From Macrolepiota albuminosa (taxonomy: Eukaryota; Basidiomycota; Agaricomycetes; Agaricales; Agaricaceae), in contig JAMWFC010000117.1 of NCBI GenBank assembly GCA_027475525.1, forward strand, positions 3,148,183-3,212,182: DNA of 64,000 nucleotides, given 5' to 3'. A model generated the notes under the pieces. The model did no database searches. It worked only from the letters and a program-made list of their open reading frames with translations, and was not told where the DNA came from. The position numbers and the translations under genes are program-made. How positions within the stretch are numbered: position 1 is the stretch's first letter; every line of letters starts with the position of its first letter. Below are positions 55,185 to 64,000 of the stretch, one piece after another.

Positions 55185-56086
55185 TCAAGATAGTCGCACA
55201 TATTGTGAAAGCCACCGAAAACCTAAAAAAACAAAATCAACATACAATAAACGAGCAAAAAGGCAAGTGCAGTACCATCCACATAACCCTGTCTCTGGGC
55301 AACCGAGCACATGAAAAGCTCAATAGGACGAACATCTTGTAATGGTATTTGACCCTACCAAGACATAATTAGCTTCTTTTACAGAGATGAAGTATAAGGC
55401 ACAGACCTTCCCAGTTGTCTGATAGAGGCCCATACGATGCCTCAGCTCCTCCTCGTTAACGGCTCCGGGGGCATCTATCTTATTGCCTAGGACAAGGAAC
55501 GGAACATACGCAAGTTCCTCGTCCGAAAGAAGGCCGTCGAGTTCGATTTTGGATTCCGGAAAGCGCACGGGGTCCGCACTGTCTACGATGAAGACAATAC
55601 CATTGACTTCAGGAAAGTAATTTCGCCAAAGTCGACGAGCTGACAATGAATGGGAAACAAGGAGAAAGACATGCAATGCGCGAGAGAATGTGTACCTTGG
55701 ACGTGTCCCCCAAGGTCGTGAGTTTTGAATCGCACATTCCCAATGTCAACTTCGTCGGAAGCTACGAGGATGAGGTCAACACCACACAAAGCACATCTAC
55801 AGATACTTGCTTGGGTGTAAGGTGGGCATTGGCATCGCAAGCCTGTCTCTTTTAAGCATGTGCAGCAATGTCTGTCGAAAAGTCTCCTTGAGTCAAGAAA
55901 TCAAACAAAGTCAAATTCACATACCGTCTTTCCTGCATTATCGAGCCCCAGAAAGAGGATCTTCGCGTTCTTGTGATATAGACCTACACAGTATGAAAAA
56001 CCAGTCCGTAACGAATGCGACGGTACCATACCAAGTTCCGCGAGAACATTCCAAACCCAATCTAAGAAAGAATTGAAAATATCCAT
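55185..56086 (-). CDS. SAR1-type small GTPase, downstream tandem copy (SAR1-B), with a GC-AG intron
   Basis: It starts [19 protein letters not shown] at 56086, an amphipathic helix as in SAR1. Then [19 protein letters not shown] holds G1, [15 protein letters not shown] holds G3, [14 protein letters not shown] holds G4 and [19 protein letters not shown] the end region. The last exon, reached by an intron ending in a T-rich TTTTTTTAG, gives [11 protein letters not shown] before the stop at 55185-55187, three residues longer than usual. Between LHPT and SDEVDIGNV the frame only works with a donor GCAAGT, a GC-AG intron at 55762-55810. SAR1-A has a GT intron at the same place. The product should recruit the COPII coat for ER export. 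It is less conserved than SAR1-A (AMPMPTLHP for ATLQPTLHP), so it may be specialised or relaxed. Confidence 0.87.
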
Positions 56087-56649
56087 AGCTCTATAGTCTG
56101 GCAGTAAGTAGAAAAGAAAGGTTCATATACAAGAGACTGGTAACGTGAACAGAGTGTGCTGAGCAGGGACAATGAGTCTGATGATGTCACAGCACCACGA
56201 AGTCGCGTGTCTCCGATCGCACATACGTGATCAGGACGTGTCTGGCCATTCATAACGGTGGTGGTGTCTAAAGGCGCAGTCAAGGGTCAAATTGCATCAA
56301 CAGGCGTTGATGAAGAGCAGTTTAATAACCAAGCAATCTCAAGGGCGAAAACACCTTGATCACCGACAAAAGTATTCATGTTATTATTGCTGATTGTCAT
56401 GGCTGTCTGTCTCGTCGCTGGAATTTGAAATCCCAGATTAGGCGTGACCAGTATAGCTTTTGACATAAAACTGACGTTGATGGTACGTCATCCGGAATTC
56501 TAAGGGTAAAAATAATATGTTTAGAATAACGGTACACCGCTCGTAAAGGAAGAAATCTTAGCAAGAATACCATAGGTATGTATGTGAAAAGAAAAGATGT
56601 ACTGTAGCGAGAACAATTCCGACCCTAAGTATCCACAAAACCGTGATAC
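56087..56649. other. Spacer between the two SAR1 genes
   Basis: About 560 bp without a supported gene; promoter of SAR1-B and end of SAR1-A. Confidence 0.5.
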
Positions 56650-57611
56650 TTAAATCTATAGAAAGGTGGTCAGGTCCGTCCTGATTCAATAGTATGAGAA
56701 CTTACGTATTGCGAAATCCATCGGAAGCCTAGCCGCAGAGTCATTAACAAGAGGTTGAGTATGGAAGCGAATTGAAACTCACCTTCTCCGTAACCTTGCC
56801 TTTGCACGACCGAGCACATGAAGATCTCAATAGGACGAATATCCGTGAGAGGAACCTTGCCCTGTAGGAAGAAACTCAACGCAAATACAAGAAGCGGCAG
56901 CAAAAATACAAACCTTGCCCGTGGTCTGGTACATTGCAAGGTGATGCCTTAGCTCTTCCTCACTAACAGCACCGGGAGCATCAATCTTGTTACCAAGAAT
57001 GAGGAAAGGGACTTTGGAGAGTTGCTCAATTGAGAGGAGTGCATCGAGCTCAGCTTTCGACTCAGGGAAACGCTCAAAATCAGCACTGTCGACGAGGAAG
57101 ACAATGCCGTCAACTTCGGGGAAGTAGTCACGCCAAAGGCGACGAGCTAAGAGGAGTTAAGAGCAAATTTGAGAACTTCAGAATTGGAATATAAGAATGG
57201 TATAGTATGTACCTTGGACATGGCCTCCGAGGTCGTAGGTAGTAAATTTAACGTTTCCAATAGCGAGCTCCTCGGACGCTTGGGGCGAGGTGAGTTCCAC
57301 AATGGTATTAATCAATTAAGGAAGACTTCTTACTTGGATGAAGGGTGGGTTGCAATGTGGCAAGCCTGTCGTTTTTGAGCATGTGCAGCAGTGTCTGCCA
57401 GGTATCTCAGTATCAAAGACCTTCCCAAGTATTCATACCACAAGCGCACCGTTTTTCCAGCGTTATCGAGACCAAGGAAGAGAATCTTAGCGTTCTTGTG
57501 CATCAAGCCTGAATTCCAGACTTCTGTTAACTCTGGCCTTGGGATATAAAGAGCATGGACAGACGTACCAAGCTGAGCAAGAACATCCCAGAACCAGTTA
57601 AGAATGAACAT
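56650..57611 (-). CDS. SAR1: SAR1 GTPase (SAR1-A)
   Basis: The small GTPase starts COPII vesicle formation at the ER: its GTP form inserts an N-terminal amphipathic helix and binds Sec23/24. It starts at 57611 with [15 protein letters not shown], then [19 protein letters not shown] (G1). [21 protein letters not shown] is reached across an intron (GTAAGA donor). TTYDLGGH is G3, [18 protein letters not shown] follows, [18 protein letters not shown] is G4, and [21 protein letters not shown] precedes FRWISQY. The last intron (GTAAGT to CTATAG) leads to a two-codon exon ATT TAA at 56655-56650, giving the family end QYI. Seven exons or so. Sequence is close to the fungal consensus throughout, so this is the likely main SAR1. 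Confidence 0.93.
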
Positions 57612-57997
57612 GATAACGCTTGGTACAAGCTAGTGTTCCTGGGGACAGAGAAAGAGCAAACAAAGTAGAGAGCGTTTAAAGCTTTAAACGTGGACGAAAT
57701 GGCTGGTATGATATGTGACTCCAATGGTTGTGACAGCGCGTGACCGTCGCGTACAACCACACTGAGCGTCGCATGTCTACTCACATATCTGGTATATACC
57801 TAGTGGATCGTGCTTCCGGAGCGCAAATGACCCATACAGTACTACGTTTTTGGGAAAAAAGTGAAGTATACTGTTATTGAGCACATCTCACGTATCTTGT
57901 GCCCGAGAACGTCCTTGTGATAATCGAATGTGCAATAAGAAAGATATGTAAATTGAAAGCAATTGAGAACAAGCGAAATTTTTGACATTATGGAAAG
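57612..57997. other. Spacer between SAR1-A and the carboxylesterase
   Basis: No gene seen; SAR1-A promoter and carboxylesterase 3' UTR. Confidence 0.5.
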
Positions 57998-60392
57998 TCA
58001 GAGAGGATGCCTCAGAGTAACGTTCGTCAAAAACTCCATGGCCCCGACCCTATAATCATCTTCAGTGATGGTTTCTCTAATAAGACCGTCTTTGAACGTA
58101 AGGAGTTTACGCGTTTTGAGGTCGTACTTCGGCCACTGACGGCCTTCGACGGGATTCGGATTGAGATTGACAGCGAAACGGATCAGGTAGTCTGCCAGTC
58201 CACCTCCTCCATAGACATTCCCTATATCAGTACTGTGCGCCTAATAGATCTATAAATGAAAGAGCGTGTGATTAAAAGTTGGAAAATGCTGACCGATCCC
58301 AAGATGGGTAGGTACTTCTGGCGTTTGCTCACTAAACATATAATGTCGGTTCATAAACTGGGAGAAGGATCAATGGGACCCACAGAAAGCCCAAGTATCT
58401 TGTTTATCATGTCGATGGCGGAGGAGAAAACGACGAGGGGCCTGAAATACACCATCCCCTATGAAGGCAGCGATGCGTTTGTATTGTGGTGTGATTGCAT
58501 TGAGATAGAAGGTCCCAAATGGAGAGCCTTGGGTAACGTCCGCAGGGTAATGTAGAAGTATTTCGTCGAGGTCGCTCTCGGACACATTGCGGGGCAGGAA
58601 TACTTCTTTCAAATACTGCTTGAATTCGGCGCTGCTTCTGAAGTATCCAATAATAAATCCAAACTCATGCTGAAGGACATTGACCTTACGTGATGTTTAA
58701 CGACGAGAGAGCAAAAGGGGTACCTTCGTCATCACAACTCCCTGGGCAAGTCTTTCAGCAAGGTGTTGAGGAGGATCAATGTGTATGTACCTGTGATAAA
58801 TGGAATTCTGGCGATTTTTCCCTCCAGAATCAACTTCTGCGGATTTTCGGTCAAGAATTCGCCGTCGGGACGAGGGAGAAACGCAAGATTCAGAGACTGA
58901 GAGGCTATGGGTCAATCAAAAGATGCATGCGCGAGACATATGAATAAAACCTGATAAGAAAAGAGGCTCGGTGATTTGTCGATGGCTTTTTTGAGTTCCT
59001 TGTAAGGGACATTGCGCAGACACTCCAGAGTGTCGGCATGGAAAGAGCAACCAGTGTCTTTCACAATATTATCGTAATACCTTTGCCCGTTATCTATTCC
59101 TGCTACCGGTATAGGGGCTCCTGACTGCATAAAGCCGGCACGGAATAGATCTTCGTGGTTCCCATCGTAAGCTACCATGTGAAGAGCCACGGAAATCGCG
59201 CCTGCGGACTCGCCCCAGCTGCGATAATGCCTCAAGTGAGTATATCAGGATATGTGGAACGATAGTCTTACATTGTAACTTTACTGGGGTCGCCGCCAAA
59301 GTTATGGATGTATTTCTGAATCCATCGTAGAGCTTCTCTTTCTGCAAGCAAGGCGTAGAAAAATCATCGACATCGCATCTTACAATGATTTGCGTTAAAC
59401 TTGCTCACGATCGTGAAGACCGAGATTGCCAGCACGGGCCTCTTTGACCTCTCTTCCGCCTAAAAAGCCGAATCCTCACAGCTGAATTAACATAGAGGCC
59501 GAGAGACGTAGAAGATCTCTACCTGACACCCTTGAGAGGACTGTGCATCAATTACGTTTGCTTTCAAGGTAAAATGGCACATTACCTATAGTTCATGCTC
59601 ACATAGACTACAGGAGTACGGAGATCGATTGAGCGATCGACGATGGTGCCCCCATCGTAACTCGATGTGAAGTGAACTAAAGCAGGGGAAAAAATCCAAT
59701 AAAAATCGCTTACTATTTAGTACCTCCAATCTCAAAGCCCCCTAACCAGGCGAATTGACATAAAGTTATTGAGATGAAAGCAGGAGATTACCTCCAAATA
59801 TCCACTACCATTCACCATAAAACGTCAGACTTGGCTTTAAAAGAGGGTGGACTGGAAACGTTACGTACCACAACCACAGGAAGTTTGTCGCCTGGAGTGG
59901 CGGACCTTGGTTTGACCACATTTAGAGTGAGACCTGAAAGTGCATGTCAATGTGACCTATGTGAAGCCCATCAAACAAAGGAAACGCACAGTCCTCTGAG
60001 TCTGGATGTATACCCTTGAGAATGTTGTTCAAAAAAAATTCTACCGCAGATTTCGGTGGACCAGTAAGGATAGGAATTTCAACGAACTGCTGAGGGCAGG
60101 AAAGCCCATAAGATGTCGCAGAAAAACTGGCGGTGTAAGGAGAAATTGGTTGAGGTAACCTAAATCGCAGATGTCCGATTCTACGGGTCCTATGAGCTTG
60201 CCATCTTTCGCAAATGAGATGAGCGTAGACTCACGGCGGCTTGGCAAATGGGATACCAAGGAACCTTGACACTTTACCAAAGCTTTGACCAGAGACGGTT
60301 GCATTGTCGAGTCGAACAATTGGTGCCTCTAAAGGAGTGGAAAGGCCACTACGGGCTAATATACCCAGCAGTACGAGGGCGCCTAGCAACAT
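57998..60392 (-). CDS. Secreted type-B carboxylesterase/lipase
   Basis: It starts at ATG 60392 with a signal peptide (MLLGALVLLGILARSG). The typical carboxylesterase opening follows: APIVRLDNATVSGQ then SRFLGIPFAKPP. Later blocks are RWIQKYIHNFGGDP with the oxyanion-side Gly pair, and the nucleophile elbow WGESAGAISVALHM (catalytic Ser, near 59210). LFRAGFMQSGAPIP and the segment DTLECLRNVPYKEL follow. The final exon reads NVYGGGGLADYLIRFAVNLNP and ends VGAMEFLTNVTLRHPL with the stop at 57998-58000. About ten to twelve short introns break the frame. The family hydrolyses esters of lipids, sterols or plant metabolites outside the cell; the substrate is not predictable. Acid and His residues of the triad lie in exons I did not assemble fully, so intactness is likely but unproven. 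Confidence 0.85.
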
Positions 60393-61199
60393 CGGAAAAA
60401 GGACCCAGAGGTTGTTAATTCTACTTCAACACGGATGCTCGCTATTTGTAATGCTAATGCTTCGAGCATCGAATGCGCGTAATCAGACCAGATTAATCTC
60501 TTCTTCTTATAAGGCCAAAAAGCATAGCGATTCGCCGAATAGGGGAAGGAGGATTCGTTAGCGACATCTATGTCATGCCAAAGAAGTCGGAGTCCCCTTA
60601 GAAACGGTTGAAAATGTCCCTACATAGTTGAACCATGCTCTTTGGTGGGACACTCACCGCAAAATTCTCCCGGACCAAAAGAAATCAAGCTCAAGACGCA
60701 CTGTGAATCATCCAACCTAGGCCTAGAATGTACGGCTTCGTTTCAAAAACCATCCTATGACGTGGATACGTGGACACGTTTCACAACAGGGAGAATTCCA
60801 TGGCTTCAACGCTCAAAATCGGATTGTCATTCTCCTGAGGATTTTGACTCAAAAGTGGGGGAGAAAGCAAGAAACACACTTTAATCACATAAAAATGGTT
60901 AATTCCGGATCAGACCAAGTAGACGAGATATGTGAATGAAACGAAACAGATATATTATGTAGGAGAGGTCTGACACCCATCAACACCACCGATCTAGTGA
61001 ACGAGTTCTTATACCAGGCCAAACATTCCTCTGCGCTTTACCTGAATCACCTCATCCCGCGTGTTGAGCTGGCAATGGATGGGCACTGTCTAACAGGTTG
61101 CGACGAAGAATTCTAATAATGCAAAATTTCCCCATCTTATATGTTGACAGCTTATTTGTCATTGTTAGACTGATGTGGCGGATTTCCAGGGTTCATTAA
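60393..61199. other. Intergenic between the carboxylesterase and the right-hand nuclease-like/kinase-like array
   Basis: About 800 bp with no supported gene; plus-strand frames at 60642-60939 have no recognisable features. Confidence 0.45.
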
Positions 61200-61683
61200 T
61201 CACAGTGTGCGGCAGCAGTAGAATGAAGTATGTAATAACATGGATACAAGTTTACAAGCAAAGGGCAAAACTGAGGCACAATACACTTCACCAATGTCAT
61301 TGGCATCTTTGGCAGGACTTCGGCTGATGTATCGTGTAAACGCTGTGGCTCCAGCAAACGACCGAAGGCAAACCGACGAAGACTTCTCCAAGGCAATGTC
61401 TACGGCATGCAATAAGTCACTGTGGCTCCAGCAAACGACCGAAGGCAAACCGACGAAGACTTCTCCAAGGCAATGTCTACGGCATGCAATAAGTCAGAAA
61501 GAAAGGAATAGATTTGAGTGCAAGTCGTCTATCGAGGCGATAATCATAGAATGAAAGAGGATGCATTAAGTTGGGGCAAGATGATTTCTTGCGTACGTCA
61601 GGCGCGGATGGATTGAAATTCAGGGCAGATTGAAAAGCGGTATTCAGGCTTTCAGGTAAATTTCGCATGAAGTTGATATACAA
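61200..61683 (-). pseudogene. Paralog 4: N-terminal fragment of the fusion family
   Basis: Minus-strand reading from about 61674 gives MRNLPESLNTAFQSALNFNP, then PLSFYDYRLDRRLALK and, after an interruption, FTRYISRSPAKDANDIGEV and SVLPFACKLVSMLL. All of these match the first 120 residues of paralog 2. The match ends near 61200 and nothing of the nuclease-related core or kinase follows. A 77-bp tandem copy at 61343-61496 interrupts the frame. It is a truncated gene copy. Confidence 0.78.
61343..61496. repeat. Exact 77-bp tandem duplication (probable assembly join)
   Basis: 61343-61419 and 61420-61496 are identical and adjacent, inside paralog 4. Confidence 0.95.
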
Positions 61684-61890
61684 GTCAAAAGGAGACCGTG
61701 TTTTTTAATCAACCGTCGGATAAATATCGGATCCTGCGGCAGTTAAACGGTACATATAATATACTGTAACTATACAAGATTCAAACTTTTTGGACGACTG
61801 CCCCCTTATTGTTGCTGAGACTTAATCCGGATTATGGATTTACTCTTGTTGGCCAGGACGTCTAGCCGCGCGTGGGGCATAAAGGGCGTC
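61684..61890 (-). pseudogene. Remnant of a paralog 1 C-terminal tail
   Basis: On the minus strand, the DNA encoding the ARRLANKSKS tail of paralog 1 (plus strand about 13550-13640) and the following AAAGTTTGAATCTTGTATAG spacer are recognisable just before paralog 4. The order tail-of-paralog-1 then head-of-paralog-2 is the same as at 13560-13880. The frame is broken. Confidence 0.6.
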
Positions 61891-62009
61891 TGCCATCTTG
61901 CACCACCCAGAAAAGAAAGCAGGTAAACAATACATAGGATCGAAGAAAAGCCAGAGTAGGGGAATCGAATATAGAAAAATAAGAATTAAAAACATAAAGT
62001 CTGGATTCA

Positions 62010-64000
62010 TCAACGCAGTACGCCAATTTGAAAGCCTAGACTGCTTGAGCGTTCAGTTCCATTATCCCATTCCTCAAGAGGGTTTGCATCCTCTTCTGTA
62101 GTCTCACAGGAGATACAATATTCATGTTGTCCGTCGAGCACGTTCTGGAGTTTCTCTTTCTCGAGTTTCAAAGATAATTCGTCAGCTTTCATTTCAGCAC
62201 GATCGAAGTCTATAATGCATGGTTCTCCGTTGCTTTTGATCGTGAGATTTTCTAGCCGCAGATCGCCATTTCAGCACGATCGAAGTCTATAATGCATGGT
62301 TCTCCGTTGCTTTTGATCGTGAGATTTTCTAGCCGCAGATCGCGGTGGCGGACACCAGCCTCATGGATGGACTCCAGAGCATCCAGATAAGCAGACCTGC
62401 GAAGTGGATCATTGTTCTTAAAATCCCAAAGCAACAGACAAGACTAGTACTTACTTCTCAGACTCTGAAATCACGAATTGACGTCGTCGACTCTTGACAG
62501 GAAGTCTGCAGTCCCAAAGGGTTAATCCAGCATGCTCCATAACAAGCACCAGAGCCTCGGTTTCAATGTCTTCAAATAGACCAAACACAAGCGGAATTCC
62601 TCTAGCATTGGCAGACATTAAGCAGGAATAAACATCAAATTCATGCCGCAGTCTCTTCTTCTGAACAGCAGCGAATGCAAATTTCACGACAACATCGGGA
62701 AAAGATACAGCTTCTTCATTTGTATCAAGAAAATCGATCGTGGCAGCATGTGTATCCCCTGTTGAGCCACGAGCTATTTCTGAGGTAATAGTGATGCGAA
62801 AATATTCATGAGGCTGATATTTTTCTTGCGTCATAACCTTGTCCGAGTCTGAGACACGTAAAAACGAAGATGGAGCTGGTGAGTTATAGGGGCCGTGCTG
62901 TATACGGAGCAAGGCCAGGTTACGATCAGCGATACCATTAAATACAGCCTTTGTCAGACGGGATCCTTGAGACAGAGAACATTCGAAAAAGGTGTGAGCA
63001 TACCTTCAGACCTTGTTCATAATCTAGCTTCCGCGCTTCCTCCAAGGAAACACTCAGTCTGGTTTTCGGACGCTTGATGTTATCAGATACCAAGGCTGCT
63101 CCTTTACGCTTCGCAGATTTTGACTTGGCTTCCTGTGCGATAAGTTGGCGAGTTCTATCACGTATGTCATCGATAATAGATATGAAAAGCCCTAGATGAA
63201 TACGAGCATATGCAGGGTCCTTGCAGTGTGTGATATCAATGAGGTCGGACAAGATGAGTGTTTGACTGGATCGATGTCGGAACGCGATTCGCTCGAAAGT
63301 CCCGCAGTGGAAAACGATGAAAGAAGAATCCCTTTCAGCGGCTCTTGACCATGCCTAGACATACGAACGGTTAGTATAGCAGTAGATAAAGCTAGGACCA
63401 ATCATCACGTGTTGGATTAAAGAGATGGCCATATCTTCGTCAATAGCAGCCAGGTCCCGTTTCCGAGTGGAAATTGTGACAGTGGGCCAAAGTAATTTTG
63501 ATTCAATCATTGAAGGAGAAGTCGTCTGCCTTGACCTCTTTGTTGTTTCCTTCAAGGACTGTTCGAATTTGGCTCCGGTAAACGGTCGAAGACTCCTTCG
63601 AAGGAATCGCGTATCACCTGTGGGAGGTGCAGGAACAGCGTCTATTTCTGGTACAGATGTCGAGACCCAAGATGATAAAGTGGTTCCCCATGCAGTGTTA
63701 ATAGCGTCTGGCGACGCAGCAAGGGGTATATTGATGGGTGTCCATTGCTTAACGATTGTCAAGGGAGTGACCTCAGGAAACTTTTCCATGGAAAAAAGCC
63801 GATCTAGACTTTTCAACGCATCTTCAGCTTCACGACAGGCAAAAAACATCTGCCAAACCGCTCCATGGAAAAAAGCCGATCTAGACTTTTCAACGCATCT
63901 TCAGCTTCACGACAGGCAAAAAACATCTGCCAAACCGCCATCCGCGTGAATCTTCTTTTCATCTCTTCAAGAAGTCTCCGATCATCGTTACTTAAAACCG
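62010..64000 (-). CDS. Paralog 3: close copy of the paralog 2 nuclease-related/kinase-like gene (5' partial)
   Basis: The gene enters from the right edge and runs leftwards. It matches paralog 2 closely through LSNDDRRLLEEM, AVWQMFFACREAEDALK and LLWPTVTISTRKRDLAAIDED (no E-x-K here either). An intron follows at the same site, then AWSRAAERDSSFIVFH-like sequence, DPAYARIHLGLFISIIDDIRD and ALLRIQHGPYNSPAPSSFL. The kinase has VVVKFAF, RHEFDVY, LVMEHAG, HRDLRLEN and IIDFDRAEM. As given, the frame is broken twice, at 63785-63938 and 62190-62343, each time by an exact 77-bp tandem copy. With one copy removed both junctions read through exactly as in paralog 2. I therefore treat the gene as probably intact up to the window edge, with an end near FQIGVL. 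Confidence 0.78.
62190..62343. repeat. Exact 77-bp tandem duplication (probable assembly join)
   Basis: 62190-62266 and 62267-62343 are identical and adjacent. It cuts the kinase domain of paralog 3 just after IIDFDRAEM. Confidence 0.96.
63785..63938. repeat. Exact 77-bp tandem duplication (probable assembly join)
   Basis: 63785-63861 and 63862-63938 are identical and adjacent. It cuts the N-terminal half of paralog 3. Confidence 0.96.

Noticed and set aside
61343..63938. Reading the breaks in paralogs 3 and 4 at the 77-bp copies as true pseudogene lesions
   Set aside because: Removing one copy restores similarity to paralog 2 across each junction. The truncation of paralog 4 itself is independent of this.
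1..64000. CRISPR arrays, bacterial operons, rRNA or canonical tRNA genes
   Set aside because: None seen. Introns and gene content are eukaryotic. The only tRNA-like sequence is the SINE head.

Overview
The window is nuclear DNA of a filamentous basidiomycete, most likely a mushroom-forming agaricomycete. The genes carry many short GT-AG introns of about 45-60 bp. They include fungal housekeeping genes (acetolactate synthase, GPI mannosyltransferase I, SAR1, a P4-ATPase and a GMF-type actin regulator). The mobile elements are a chromodomain Ty3/gypsy, a Ty1/copia, a non-LTR element and a tRNA-derived SINE. A family of nuclease-like/kinase-like fusion genes looks fungal too.

Layout. 1-3320: 3' end of a chromodomain gypsy element (pol end, an antisense accessory gene, polypurine tract, LTR), which appears to be nested in an older gypsy element whose decayed gag fills 3321-7159 on the minus strand. 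7403-8709: copia 3' end with an LTR carrying an intron-like segment. 9043-10511: broken GDSL esterase. 11001-16265: two tandem nuclease-like/kinase-like genes. 16266-19468: duplicated non-coding DNA with a SINE. 19469-21757: ILV2. 25144-27493: Pif1-family helicase. 27648-29067: secreted phosphatase/nuclease-fold protein with a jacalin domain. 30384-38958: near-complete 8.6 kb LINE with a 14-bp target duplication. 39343-60392: gene-rich block (small unknown protein, P4-ATPase, GH17 glucanase, MFS transporter, GMF, GPI14, two tandem SAR1 genes, carboxylesterase). 61200-64000: inverted copies of the nuclease-like/kinase-like array.

The conserved genes serve separate pathways: branched-chain amino acids, lipid asymmetry, cell wall, GPI anchors, COPII transport and actin. 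They are interrupted by transposon islands and one expanded accessory family. The accessory family is the best candidate for an undescribed system. In the left pair, one paralog keeps the nuclease-like E-x-K motif but has lost the kinase motifs. Its neighbour keeps an HRD-type kinase loop but has lost the E-x-K.

Caution on the sequence itself. Nine perfect tandem duplications, every one with a period of exactly 77 bp, sit in repetitive or paralogous stretches and break reading frames that become continuous when one copy is removed. They look like k=77 assembly joins and not biology. Frames and distances near 1921, 7130, 23115, 30166, 35902, 38495, 61343, 62190 and 63785 should be read with that in mind.
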